A stretch of 38,537 nucleotides of DNA from Gemmatimonadota bacterium (GTDB taxonomy: Bacteria; Gemmatimonadota; Gemmatimonadetes; Gemmatimonadales; GWC2-71-9). A program made the translations under genes and the position numbers. Below, one piece after another: positions 16,773 through 24,921 of the stretch. Every line of letters starts with the position of its first letter. Position 1 is the stretch's first letter. Location: assembly GCA_040388535.1 (NCBI GenBank), contig JAZKBR010000009.1, positions 193,774 to 232,310 of the forward strand. Reading direction: 5' to 3'. A model generated the notes under the pieces. That model did not search any database and was not told where the DNA came from. It worked only from the letters and a program-made list of their open reading frames with translations.

Positions 16773-18055
16773 GTGCGATCCTGTTCCGTGATGGCCGCGT
16801 GATCGACCCGTCGCAACAGCTCGACGAGGTCACCCACTTGCTGGTCCAGGATGGCAAGATCGCCGCCATTGGCCGCGATCTTGGTACTCCGGATGGCGCG
16901 CGTGTCGTGGATGCGACCGGACTTGTCATCGCACCTGGGCTCATTGATGTGCACGTGCATCTTCGCGAGCCGGGGCAGGAGGATCGCGAGACGATTGCGA
17001 CCGGAGCCGCGAGCGCGGTAGCCGGCGGCTTCACCGGAATCTGCGCAATGCCGAATACCGATCCGGTGATCGACAACCAGGCGGCCGTGGGATTCGTGAA
17101 GGCACGCGGGCTCGAGGCGGCGCTCGCGCGGGTCTATCCCATCGGGTGCATCTCGCTCGGGCAACGCGGCGAGCAGCTCGCCGAGTTCGGTGAAATGGTC
17201 GCGGCCGGTGCCGTGGCGGTGAGCGACGATGGCCACCCGGTGATGTCGAGCCAGTTGATGCGAACGGCAATGGAGTATGCGCGCATCTTCGGCATTCCGG
17301 TGGCCGACCACTGCGAGGACACACCGCTGGCGCACGGCGGCGCGATGCACGAGGGGATCGTGAGCACCCGCCTCGGGCTCAAGGGGATTCCCTCTGCGGC
17401 GGAAGAGATTCACGTGGCCCGCGACTGCATTCTCGCGGATCTCACGGGCGGACACGTCCACCTCTGCCACATGAGCACCCGCGGATCGGTCGACCTCATC
17501 CGCCGGGCCAAGGAGAAGGGGCTGCCGGTCACCGCCGAAGCGGCGCCGCACCATTTCTCGTTGACCCATGAACGGTGCGAAGGGTACGACACCAATGCCA
17601 AGATGAATCCGCCGTTGCGTGAGGCCGAGGATCGTGATGCGATCCGCGCGGCACTCGCCGATGGTACCATCGACTGCATTGCCACAGATCACGCGCCCCA
17701 TCACTACGATGCCAAGGAGCGCGAGTTCGACGACGCACCCAACGGCATCATCGGGCTCGAGACGGCGCTGTCGATCGGGCTCCGCGAGCTGGTGCAGCCA
17801 GGATTGCTTTCGCTCGCGACGCTGATCGAGCGGATGAGCTGTGCCCCGGCCCGCCTCTGGCACCTCGATGGCGGTTCGCTGCGCCGCGGCGGGGTCGCCG
17901 ACATCGTGGTCTTCGATCCCGCGGCGACCTGGACAGTGGAGCCCAGCCGCTTCCGGTCGAAGTCGCGCAACACCCCGTGGGGAGGGGAAACCCTCCCCGG
18001 CGTGGTGCACTGGACACTGGTCGCCGGACGCCCGGTATACCAGCGGGCACCGTGA
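16769..18055 (+). CDS. pyrC: Dihydroorotase, class I
   Basis: PyrC cyclises carbamoyl aspartate to dihydroorotate. The product has 428 residues. Metal ligands are visible: His62 and His64 in [10 protein letters not shown], Asp153 in VSDDG, His in ADHCED, His in LCHMSTRG, and the catalytic Asp in ATDHAPHH. Asp instead of a carboxylated Lys at the bridging position places it with the Aquifex-type class I enzymes, which are known to work in a complex with aspartate carbamoyltransferase. GTG 16769 overlaps the pyrB stop. The longer in-frame opening to 16460 overlaps pyrB and is not coding. Confidence 0.96.
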   Translation: MSAILFRDGRVIDPSQQLDEVTHLLVQDGKIAAIGRDLGTPDGARVVDATGLVIAPGLIDVHVHLREPGQEDRETIATGAASAVAGGFTGICAMPNTDPVIDNQAAVGFVKARGLEAALARVYPIGCISLGQRGEQLAEFGEMVAAGAVAVSDDGHPVMSSQLMRTAMEYARIFGIPVADHCEDTPLAHGGAMHEGIVSTRLGLKGIPSAAEEIHVARDCILADLTGGHVHLCHMSTRGSVDLIRRAKEKGLPVTAEAAPHHFSLTHERCEGYDTNAKMNPPLREAEDRDAIRAALADGTIDCIATDHAPHHYDAKEREFDDAPNGIIGLETALSIGLRELVQPGLLSLATLIERMSCAPARLWHLDGGSLRRGGVADIVVFDPAATWTVEPSRFRSKSRNTPWGGETLPGVVHWTLVAGRPVYQRAP

Positions 18056-18119
18056 TAGATTTGAGGGGTCCGCAGCCCCGCTCCCGGGGAATGGCTGCCC
18101 ATCAGGTATCCTGGAACCG

Positions 18120-19115
18120 ATGACCCAGACTCCCCACGATCTCGCCGCGGTCGAGCAGCTCCTTGAAGAGCGTGACGCCATCCACGGCTGGCTGTCGCGT
18201 CTCGATGCGGCCGGCGCCGCTGCCCCAGACTCCGTGCGCGCGCGGGTGCGACGCGATTACGAAGTCCGGATGGATGGACTCACCGAGCGACTCCGCGTTC
18301 ACGCCGATGCCGTAGCGGGGAAGCTTCGCGACGACCGGGCCGAGCACGCCGATCTGGCGGCGCGTGCCACCGCCGCGCGCGAGGCGCTCGCCGAGGCCGA
18401 ACTCCGGCATCTGGTTGGCGAATTCGAGGGCGAGCGCTACGAGGCGGAGCGCACCCGGCACAGCAGCGATCTCGAAACCTTCGAACTCTCGCTCGCCGCT
18501 GCGTCGGAGCGGATCGGCCGGCTTGAGGATGTGCACGCACTCATTGCCGCCGCACCGAAGGTCACTCCGCCCAGCGAGCCTCTCTCGGCTCCCGTGCTCA
18601 CGACGCCCGCGGTTGAACCGGCCGCGCCCGCCGAGCCGATGTCGCCGGAGATCGTGATCCAGTTCGAGTCCGAAGTCGAGGAAATCGAGATCGACGACCT
18701 GGCGCCGGATAACGACGATGACTTGCTCGCCGTCTTCGAGGACGTGGACTCGCTCCCTCCGCTGGTTGCCCCGGTCTCCGACTTTGCGCCACTCTCGTTC
18801 CGCCCGAGTGGGAATGCTCCTTCGGAGCCGGTCCGGCCGGTGACGCCGCCGCTCCGGTCGAATACCCCGCCGCTGGGGATGCCGGCCGAAAGTCCGCCAC
18901 GATTCGTCCGACCGGGTGAGGTCGTTGCCGCGCCAGTCCAGGGAGATCACGCGTCTGACTCGCTCTTCGACGAGGATATCGTCGCGGCGAGCCCGACTCT
19001 GGAACAGCCAGTGAACGTGGCTGGCCGGACGCTCAGGTGCGGCGAATGTGGCGCGATGAACCGGCCGCTCGAGTGGTACTGCGAGAAGTGCGGCGCGGAG
19101 CTGACGGCCTTGTAG
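18120..19115 (+). CDS. Coiled-coil protein with C-terminal zinc ribbon
   Basis: I do not recognise a named family. The 331-residue product has three parts. Residues 1-145 or so are rich in charged helices (heptad-like, many Glu/Arg/Ala), probably a coiled coil. Residues 146-300 are Pro- and acid-rich and likely disordered, with an acidic core VEEIEIDDLAPDNDDDLL. The C-terminus is a zinc ribbon with Cys307, Cys310, Cys321 and Cys324 in CGECGAMNR and WYCEKCGAEL. There is no signal peptide. The layout suggests an adaptor or scaffold binding protein or nucleic acid. A small hairpin (CCCCG-CTCC-CGGGG, 18076-18089) lies in its leader. Confidence 0.8.
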   Translation: MTQTPHDLAAVEQLLEERDAIHGWLSRLDAAGAAAPDSVRARVRRDYEVRMDGLTERLRVHADAVAGKLRDDRAEHADLAARATAAREALAEAELRHLVGEFEGERYEAERTRHSSDLETFELSLAAASERIGRLEDVHALIAAAPKVTPPSEPLSAPVLTTPAVEPAAPAEPMSPEIVIQFESEVEEIEIDDLAPDNDDDLLAVFEDVDSLPPLVAPVSDFAPLSFRPSGNAPSEPVRPVTPPLRSNTPPLGMPAESPPRFVRPGEVVAAPVQGDHASDSLFDEDIVAASPTLEQPVNVAGRTLRCGECGAMNRPLEWYCEKCGAELTAL

Positions 19116-19136
19116 GGGCGGCGCTAGCGCCGCCCC
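19115..19136. terminator. Perfect 22-bp palindrome at the stop codon
   Basis: GGGGCGGCGCT is followed at once by its exact reverse complement, beginning on the last base of the TAG stop of the zinc-ribbon gene. It has no T-tract, so it may end that transcript as a strong hairpin, or be a dispersed palindromic repeat. Confidence 0.55.
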
Positions 19137-19156
19137 GCACATGCGCCGCTCGAGGG

Positions 19157-19195
19157 AAAAATCTCGCCCGCCAGAGCATCAGCTCTGGCGGGCGA
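19157..19195 (-). terminator. Rho-independent terminator of rpsT
   Basis: CGCCCGCCAGAG (19165-19176) and CTCTGGCGGGCG (19183-19194) form 12 perfect pairs, 13 with the flanking T-A, around loop CATCAG. Read on the minus strand, the hairpin is followed by AGATTTTT (complement of AAAAA at 19157-19161). This is the best intrinsic terminator in the window and lies about 34 bases after the rpsT stop. Confidence 0.9.
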
Positions 19196-19228
19196 TTTGG
19201 TGCAGGGGAGTCCAGCCTGGCTTGGAGC

Positions 19229-19486
19229 TTACTTCGCCTTGGCGGCGTTCAGCGCCTTCGCAAGCCGGCTCTTGGTGCGGGCCGCGGTGTTGCGGTGCAC
19301 GATGTTCTTCCGCCCGGCGCGATCGATCAGCGAGGCAGCTTCCTGAAGGGCCTTCTCGGCCTCGTCGGGGGAAGCGGTCCGGACCTTCTTGATCGCGGTG
19401 CGAAGCTCGCTGCGTGCCGCCTTGTTGTGGGCGGTACGGGCCTTCGTCTGGCGCATGCGCTTCTTGGCGGACTTGATGCGTGGCAC
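19229..19486 (-). CDS. rpsT: 30S ribosomal protein S20
   Basis: S20 of 85 residues, a helical small-subunit protein binding the 5' domain of 16S rRNA. The sequence begins PRIKSAKKRMRQT after the start and is highly basic, as the family is. GTG 19486 is chosen because the S20 N-terminus starts there and AGGGGAA lies a normal distance upstream. Non-ATG starts are known for rpsT in other bacteria (UUG in E. coli). It is monocistronic, has its own promoter and terminator, and points against both neighbours. The 60-base leader has GC-rich stretches that might fold, but I cannot assign an autoregulatory site. Confidence 0.96.
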   Translation of the reverse strand: MPRIKSAKKRMRQTKARTAHNKAARSELRTAIKKVRTASPDEAEKALQEAASLIDRAGRKNIVHRNTAARTKSRLAKALNAAKAK

Positions 19487-19552
19487 GGTGTTCCCCTGGC
19501 AGCTGCGTTGATCAGATGGGGGAGGCCCACCGAGGGTCCCCGCAAGCCCTGT

Positions 19553-19581
19553 AGGATAGTGAGCCGAGCCCCGGCCGACAA
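19553..19581 (-). promoter_or_regulatory. rpsT promoter
   Basis: On the minus strand, TTGTCG (19581-19576) and TATCCT (19558-19553) are separated by 17 bases. Transcription would start near 19546, giving a leader of about 60 bases before GTG 19486. Confidence 0.65.
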
Positions 19582-19601
19582 GGGGGGAGAGGGCCAAACC
19601 T

Positions 19602-19630
19602 TTGACCAAGTCGCTGTCCCGGGCTAGGTT
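19602..19630 (+). promoter_or_regulatory. Promoter of the 17-gene M50-to-ubiA unit
   Basis: TTGACC (19602-19607) and TAGGTT (19625-19630) are separated by exactly 17 bases. It is divergent from the rpsT promoter, with 20 bases between the two -35 boxes. Transcription would start near 19637, downstream of the earliest in-frame TTG of the M50 gene; this is one reason for choosing the later start. Confidence 0.65.
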
Positions 19631-19664
19631 GGACCACTTCTCCTGCGCCGAAGGATCTCCCCTG

Positions 19665-20354
19665 CTGGACTTTCTCCTCGCCCTCCCAATGCTGCTCTTC
19701 GCCCTTGTGGCGCACGAGTTCGCCCACGGCTGGGTTGCCCACTCCCAGGGAGACGACACCGCCTACAATCTGGGGCGGTTGACGCTCAACCCGATTCCCC
19801 ATATCGACCCCTTCCTGACCCTGATCCTGCCGATCGTGCTCTGGGTCGGGTCCAATGGGGCGTTCACCTTTGGCGGGGCGAAGCCGGTCCCGATCAATCC
19901 GCGGAATTTCCGGAACTACCGCCGCGGTGACATCCTGACCTCCGGGGCGGGCGTCGTCACCAATGCCGTGCTGGCAGTGGCCTGCACCCTGTTGATCATC
20001 CTGGTGGGCTGGCTCCACCAGCTCAGCGGCGGCCTCGGCACCTCCACGGCCAACGCCGCCCAGCGGATGCTGACCTACGGGGTGATGATCAACTGCGTCC
20101 TGGCGGTGTTCAACCTGATCCCGATCCCGCCGCTCGATGGCTCCCGGCTCTTCTACCACCTGCTCCCCCCGGCGCTGGGGGCGCGGTACCGCGCGCTCGA
20201 CCGGTTCGGGTTCGCGATTCTCCTCGTGCTGATGCTGCTGGGGAAGGGGCTGATTACCACCCTCCTGACCCCCGCGTACTGGAGCGCCGAGCACCTGCTC
20301 GCCCTGGCCAACCCCTTCGCGGTGGCTGCTTCCGCCGACATCTTCCAGCCATGA
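19665..20354 (+). CDS. Site-2 protease-like M50 membrane peptidase
   Basis: Intramembrane zinc protease of 229 residues in the compact M50 group. HEFAH in LVAHEFAHGWVAH supplies two zinc ligands and the catalytic Glu; NLIPIPPLDGSR has the third ligand (Asp) in the usual NPxPPxDG-like context. About five to six membrane segments are visible. The start is uncertain: CTG 19665 (AAGGA 9 bases upstream, downstream of the predicted transcript start) is preferred; TTG 19602 and TTG 19629 lie in the promoter boxes, and ATG 19689 would leave only seven residues before HEFAH. It overlaps scpA by ATGA. Substrates are unknown. Confidence 0.88.
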   Translation: MDFLLALPMLLFALVAHEFAHGWVAHSQGDDTAYNLGRLTLNPIPHIDPFLTLILPIVLWVGSNGAFTFGGAKPVPINPRNFRNYRRGDILTSGAGVVTNAVLAVACTLLIILVGWLHQLSGGLGTSTANAAQRMLTYGVMINCVLAVFNLIPIPPLDGSRLFYHLLPPALGARYRALDRFGFAILLVLMLLGKGLITTLLTPAYWSAEHLLALANPFAVAASADIFQP

Positions 20355-21112
20355 GTACAACGCTTGACCCGCTCGCCGGGGAGCTGGAGCAGGGTGCCGG
20401 GTTTGTCGTGGCGCTCGACGGTTTCACCGGGCCTCTGGATCTTCTCCTGCATCTGGTGCGCGAGGAGCAGATCGATATTGCCGATATTCCCGTCGCGCGC
20501 ATCTGCGACCAGTTCCTCGGCATCATTCATTCGCTCGGGCTGAACCAGGCCGCCGACTATCTCGAACTGGCCGGTCGGCTGATTCGACTCAAGGCGCAAC
20601 TGCTGCTGCCGCGTCGCACCGACGACGACGAATGGGAAGATCCGCGCGCCGAACTGGTGCGCCGACTGCTCGAGTATCAGCAGATCAAGGAAATTGCGCT
20701 GCAGTTCTCGCGGATGGCGGAGCGTCGGGCGCTGCGCTGTGCCCGCGGGTTCCTGCCGCCGCCGGGTGAGGCGCCACCACCACTCCCGCTGACGATGGAC
20801 CTGCTCGACCTGCTGGTCGCCGTCGAGCGCGTGGTGATGAACATTCCCTCGCCGGTGATGCACAGCATCGTGACGCGTCCACTCGATGTCGAGTCGGCCG
20901 TGACGCGAATCGAGGAGCTGCTCGCGGCGCACGAGCATTTCGACTGGCGTGATGCCCTCGGACCTCAGCCCACCATCGTGGTGCTGCTCTCCACCCTGCT
21001 TGCCATCCTGGAACTCGCACGTCGTGGCATCTGCCGCGTGCGCCAGGATCTTCCCTTTGCCACGTTGGTGATTGCCCGTGAGCTCGCTGAACCCGCTGTC
21101 GCAACTGCTTGA
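20351..21112 (+). CDS. scpA: Segregation and condensation protein A
   Basis: ScpA is the kleisin that bridges SMC heads in the bacterial condensin. The 253-residue product opens its conserved region with FTGPLDLLLHLVREEQIDIADI, written here in two parts: FTGPLDLLLHLV and REEQIDIADI. Other family stretches are ADYLELAGRLIRLKAQLLLP and the C-terminal winged-helix region (TIVVLLSTLLAILELARRG). No smc gene is in the window. It overlaps scpB by about 35 bases. Confidence 0.95.
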   Translation: MSTTLDPLAGELEQGAGFVVALDGFTGPLDLLLHLVREEQIDIADIPVARICDQFLGIIHSLGLNQAADYLELAGRLIRLKAQLLLPRRTDDDEWEDPRAELVRRLLEYQQIKEIALQFSRMAERRALRCARGFLPPPGEAPPPLPLTMDLLDLLVAVERVVMNIPSPVMHSIVTRPLDVESAVTRIEELLAAHEHFDWRDALGPQPTIVVLLSTLLAILELARRGICRVRQDLPFATLVIARELAEPAVATA

Positions 21113-21674
21113 GGCTGCGTTCTTCGCGGCCAACCGTCCCCTCACGCTCGATGAGCTGGAGGGGCTGGAGCCCGAGGCCGCCCCGGCAGAAATTCGCACC
21201 GCACTCGATGAGTTGCGGGAGCATTACGACTTCGGTGGCCATTCCATCGAGGTCGTCGAGATCGGTGGCGGCTTCCAGATTCTTACCCGGCCGGCGTTCG
21301 CCGCCGCCGTGGAACGCGCCCACGCGATGCAGCGCCAGCCGCGACTCTCCGCCGCGACGCTCGAGACCCTCGCGACGATCGCGTACCGCCAGCCCGTCGG
21401 GCGCGCGGAGATCGAGGAAATTCGCGGGGTGAACTCCGGCGGCGTGTTGCGCACGCTGCAGGAGCGCGGGCTCATCGAAGTGATCGGCCGAAGCGAAGCG
21501 CTCGGTCGTCCGCTGCTCTACGGCACCACGCCACTCTTCCTCGAGTTGCTCGGCATCAACGACCTCGCCGACCTGCCACGCGCCGAAGAGCTCACGATCG
21601 CACTGCAGCCGCATCGTCCCGAGCCCGAACCTGAAGGTGATGCTGCCGGATTTGCCTCGGTCGAGGAGGGCTGA
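21078..21674 (+). CDS. scpB: Segregation and condensation protein B
   Basis: ScpB, a dimeric winged-helix partner of ScpA in the SMC complex, 198 residues. Typical stretches are LEAAFFAANRPLTLDEL, LSAATLETLATIAYRQP and IEEIRGVNSGGVLRTLQERG. GTG 21078 is chosen over TTG 21072 as the stronger start codon; neither has a clear Shine-Dalgarno, consistent with translation coupled to scpA, which it overlaps. The C-terminal tail is acidic and unstructured. Confidence 0.93.
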   Translation: MSSLNPLSQLLEAAFFAANRPLTLDELEGLEPEAAPAEIRTALDELREHYDFGGHSIEVVEIGGGFQILTRPAFAAAVERAHAMQRQPRLSAATLETLATIAYRQPVGRAEIEEIRGVNSGGVLRTLQERGLIEVIGRSEALGRPLLYGTTPLFLELLGINDLADLPRAEELTIALQPHRPEPEPEGDAAGFASVEEG

Positions 21675-22405
21675 TGCCCCCGATGCGATTGCAGCGCTTC
21701 CTCGCGCGAGCGGGGGTGGCGTCACGTCGGCAGGCGGAACTGCTGATCACCGAAGGAAAGGTCCGGGTCGACGGCAAGCCGGCCGAGCTGGGGATGTCGG
21801 TCGATCCCCAGAAGGCGCGCGTCACCATCGGCAAGAAGGTGATCAAGCTGGCGGAGCGTCGCTGGATCGCGCTCAACAAGCCGATGGGTGTCGTCACCAC
21901 GGCCGATGACGAGGAAGGGCGCAAGACCGTCTTCGACCTGATCAAGGAATCCAACGGTCTCACCTATGTGGGGCGCCTCGACGTGGCGACCACCGGCCTG
22001 TTGTTGCTCACGACCGACGGCGAAGCGGTGCATCGCCTCACGCACCCCAAGTACCGGGTACCGCGCAGCTACATCGCACTGGTCCACGGGGTCGACACGG
22101 CCGTGCTCGATCAGCGCTCCAAGGAGAAAGTGGTCATCGAGGGGCGCCCCGTCGTCCCCTCGCGCGTACGGGTCCGCCCAGGCAAGGATGGCCGCAGCGT
22201 GCTCGAGGTGACACTGAGTGAGGGTCGAAATCGTATCGTGCGACGCTGGGTCGAGGAGATGGGCGGCAAGGTCGAGCGACTGGCCCGCGTCTCGTACGGT
22301 CCGGTACGGCTCGACGATCTGCCGAGCGGACACTGGCGTCCGCTCACGCCGCAGGAAGAGCGCGGCATCTACAAGGCGATCGGCATGAAGGACGAGGAGG
22401 ACTAG
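21674..22405 (+). CDS. rluB: rRNA pseudouridine synthase, RsuA/RluB family
   Basis: Pseudouridine synthase of 243 residues. An N-terminal S4 RNA-binding domain (MRLQRFLARAGVASRRQAE) is followed by the catalytic domain with GRLDVATTGLLLLTTDG, where the Asp is the nucleophile, and a final EGRNRIVRRW motif. Neighbours scpA-scpB are the common context for RluB-type enzymes, which modify 23S rRNA, so rluB is favoured over rsuA or rluF. ATG 21674 shares its A with the scpB stop; ATG 21683 is an alternative. Confidence 0.88.
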   Translation: MPPMRLQRFLARAGVASRRQAELLITEGKVRVDGKPAELGMSVDPQKARVTIGKKVIKLAERRWIALNKPMGVVTTADDEEGRKTVFDLIKESNGLTYVGRLDVATTGLLLLTTDGEAVHRLTHPKYRVPRSYIALVHGVDTAVLDQRSKEKVVIEGRPVVPSRVRVRPGKDGRSVLEVTLSEGRNRIVRRWVEEMGGKVERLARVSYGPVRLDDLPSGHWRPLTPQEERGIYKAIGMKDEED

Positions 22406-23355
22406 TGGCGTTTCCGGTTGCGGCGGTGATGACCGAGGTTCGCAAGCGAATCGTCGGTCAGGAGACGATGGTGGAGCGGTTGCTGATCGGCCTGCTGACG
22501 GGCGGGCATGTCCTGCTCGAAGGTGTGCCGGGGCTCGCCAAGACACTGACGGTGCGGACGCTCGCAGATGTGCTGAACGCGTCATTTTCCCGGATCCAGT
22601 TCACGCCCGACCTCCTCCCGGCCGATGTGGTCGGGACGATGATCTTCGAACAGCAGCGTCAGGCATTCACGGTACGCCACGGGCCGATCTTCGCGCAGAT
22701 CGTGCTCGCCGACGAAGTGAACCGCGCTCCGGCCAAGGTGCAGTCGGCACTGCTTGAGGCGATGCAGGAACGGCAAGTGACCATCGGCGGCACCTCGTAT
22801 GCGCTGCCCGAACCATTCCTCGTCCTCGCGACCCAGAACCCGATCGAGAACGAAGGGACCTATCCGCTGCCGGAAGCGCAGCTCGATCGTTTCCTGCTGA
22901 AGATCAAGGTCGGCTATCCCGATCGTGCCGAGGAGCGCGAAGTCCTCACCCGGATGAGCGCCTCGTTCGACAGCATCCCGGTGCAACGCCTCGCCGAGCC
23001 GGCGCAGGTGCTAGCCGCCCGGGCGCAGATCGAGGCGATCCATCTCGATGCCCGACTGGCGGATTACATCGTCGACCTCGTTCGTGCCACACGCGAACCG
23101 GCCGCGATCGGCCTCGGCGCGCTCACACCGATGATCGCCTTCGGCGCCTCGCCGCGCGCATCGATCGCCCTGGCGCAGTGCGCGCGTGCCCACGCGTACT
23201 TGCGGGGTCGCGACTACGTCACTCCGGCCGATGTGCAGGCGCTGGCCCCGGATGTGATGCGTCACCGCATTGTGCTCACGTTCGACGCCGAGGCCGAGGG
23301 CCTCGATACCGACGCGGTCATCGCGCAGGTGCTGGCCGCGGTACCGGTGCCGTGA
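22405..23355 (+). CDS. MoxR-family AAA+ ATPase
   Basis: MoxR ATPase of 316 residues, thought to act as a chaperone for VWA-domain partners encoded nearby. Walker A is GVPGLAKT (residues 40-47), Walker B is LADE (Asp103, Glu104), sensor 1 is LATQNPIE, and EGTYPLPEAQLDRFLLK is the MoxR signature. The GTG start overlaps the rluB TAG stop. It heads the Bat-like module. Confidence 0.95.
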   Translation: MAFPVAAVMTEVRKRIVGQETMVERLLIGLLTGGHVLLEGVPGLAKTLTVRTLADVLNASFSRIQFTPDLLPADVVGTMIFEQQRQAFTVRHGPIFAQIVLADEVNRAPAKVQSALLEAMQERQVTIGGTSYALPEPFLVLATQNPIENEGTYPLPEAQLDRFLLKIKVGYPDRAEEREVLTRMSASFDSIPVQRLAEPAQVLAARAQIEAIHLDARLADYIVDLVRATREPAAIGLGALTPMIAFGASPRASIALAQCARAHAYLRGRDYVTPADVQALAPDVMRHRIVLTFDAEAEGLDTDAVIAQVLAAVPVP

Positions 23356-23356
23356 G

Positions 23357-24238
23357 ATGGCGGGCATTCTTCCCCCCGCGCTGCTGAAGCAGGTCCGCAC
23401 GCTCGCCCTGCGCGGGCGGCGTGCGACCGATGCGATTCTGGGTGGTGAAGTCCGGTCCCTCTTCCGCGGGACCGGGATGGAGTTCACCGACATCAGGCCA
23501 TACACCGAGGGCGATGATCTTCGCCTGCTCGACTGGAACCTGCTGGCGCGCACCGGCCTGCCGTATGTCAAGCTTTACACCGAAACCCGCGAACTCACGC
23601 TGCTGCTGCTGGTCGACCACTCGCCCTCTACTGGCGTAGGCGATCCGGCGCCGAAGGTCGAGCGCGCCGCAGAAGTAGCCGCCTTGCTGGCGCTGGTCGC
23701 GACGCAGCAACATGACCGCGTCGGGCTCGTCGCCTTCTCGAATACCGTCGGACCGGTCATCCCTCCGGGGCGGGGCCAGCGACACGCCTTTGGCGTCGTG
23801 CGGAAGCTGTTCGGCCTGGAGCCCTCCGGAACCGGGACCGACCTTGCGGGCGCCCTGCGCGCTGCCGGCTCCCTGCTCAAGCGCCGGTCGCTCATCGTCA
23901 TCATCTCCGACTTTCTCGCGCCCGACTGGGAGACTCCGTTGCGCGGCCTCGCGGCGCGGCACGAGATCACCGCCGTCTCGCTTGAGGATTCGCGCGAGAC
24001 CCAGCTCCCCGATGGTGGCTGGGTCACGGTGGCTGGTGCCGAACGCGGCGCACCGGTGCTCTTCGATGCCGGTGACATTCTCGCGCGCCGCCGCGCCGAG
24101 GCCGCCGTGAAGCGCGCGCGGGCGAAGCGCACCGCCTCGCTCAGCGCGGCTGGGGTGCGTGAGGTCGTCGTCCGCACCGACGGCGAATACCTCCCTGCGT
24201 TGCGGGCCGCCTTCAGTCGCAGCGCGCGACGCCGATGA
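23357..24238 (+). CDS. DUF58 (VWA-like) protein of the MoxR/Bat module
   Basis: Cytoplasmic DUF58 protein of 293 residues. The DUF58 signature GTGMEFTDIRPYTEGDDLR begins near residue 38 and ends in LLDWNLLAR near 57-65. A VWA-like domain follows with Asp87, Ser89 and Ser91 in VDHSPSTG matching DxSxS, so metal binding is plausible. ATG 23357 is 1 base after the moxR stop. MoxR-DUF58 pairs are a standard partner set. Confidence 0.92.
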   Translation: MAGILPPALLKQVRTLALRGRRATDAILGGEVRSLFRGTGMEFTDIRPYTEGDDLRLLDWNLLARTGLPYVKLYTETRELTLLLLVDHSPSTGVGDPAPKVERAAEVAALLALVATQQHDRVGLVAFSNTVGPVIPPGRGQRHAFGVVRKLFGLEPSGTGTDLAGALRAAGSLLKRRSLIVIISDFLAPDWETPLRGLAARHEITAVSLEDSRETQLPDGGWVTVAGAERGAPVLFDAGDILARRRAEAAVKRARAKRTASLSAAGVREVVVRTDGEYLPALRAAFSRSARRR

Positions 24239-24921
24239 GGCAACAGCCGCCGCAGCAGCATACCGTCGGCGACACGCTGACCATCGTGCAGCGCGTTCGG
24301 GTGCCGTCCGATGCCGTGGTGCAACCGCGGGCACCTGCCGACTCCGCACTCGTCACCATGCTGATGCCGCCTTCGCTCACTCGCGAAGGCGAAACGGTGC
24401 GCATCGCCTATCACGTCGCGTTGTGGCAGGCCGGAACCAACGAGCTCACCCTCCCGGGCGCTGTGGTCGTGTCTTCCGGCGGCCATGTCGACACGCTCCC
24501 GGACTCCCATGTCTTGCTGCAGGTGTCGTCGCTCCTGCCGGTTGGCAAGGCGGTGGCGACGGTCCAGCCGCGGGGTGCGCGCACGGTGCTGCCGCGTGCC
24601 GACCGAACAGCGCTGCCGTTCCTCGTCGTTCCCGGCATCGTGCTCCTCATCCTGGCCGGAGCGTGGTGGTGGCGTCGTCGTCGCGGGCCCGCCCGCGCGC
24701 AGGGTCGCCCGCTGGCGCCGACGCCGATCGATTCCGAGCGGATCGCGCGCTGGCTCGCAGCGGGCGAGGCTCAGCTCGCGCTGACTCACGTCGAAGCGCT
24801 GCTGCGGGACAATCCCGATCTGGCGGAGTGGCGCGCGCGTGCCGCCGCAGCACGTTACGCCCGGGGTGCCGATGCCGAATTGGCCGCCCTGGTGCGTGAA
24901 GGGTGGGAGCGAGTCCGGTGA
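24235..24921 (+). CDS. BatD-like Ig domain/single-TM protein without signal peptide
   Basis: Product of 228 residues. Residues 1-120 or so look like a beta-sandwich of the BatD type (GDTLTIVQRVRVP, REGETVRIAYHVALWQAG). One membrane segment (PFLVVPGIVLLILAGAWWW) near 128-147 is followed by RRRR and a soluble helical tail. BatD domains normally lie outside the cytoplasm, but no signal peptide is present, and in-frame sequence upstream has a TGA at 24160-24162 with no usable start in between, so it cannot be extended. It overlaps DUF58 by ATGA and batA by GTGA. The BatD relation is inferred from pattern and context. Confidence 0.75.
   Translation: MRQQPPQQHTVGDTLTIVQRVRVPSDAVVQPRAPADSALVTMLMPPSLTREGETVRIAYHVALWQAGTNELTLPGAVVVSSGGHVDTLPDSHVLLQVSSLLPVGKAVATVQPRGARTVLPRADRTALPFLVVPGIVLLILAGAWWWRRRRGPARAQGRPLAPTPIDSERIARWLAAGEAQLALTHVEALLRDNPDLAEWRARAAAARYARGADAELAALVREGWERVR

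Noticed and set aside
16715-18181. 488-residue minus-strand open frame
   Set aside because: Antisense to pyrC, which has full metal-site motifs.
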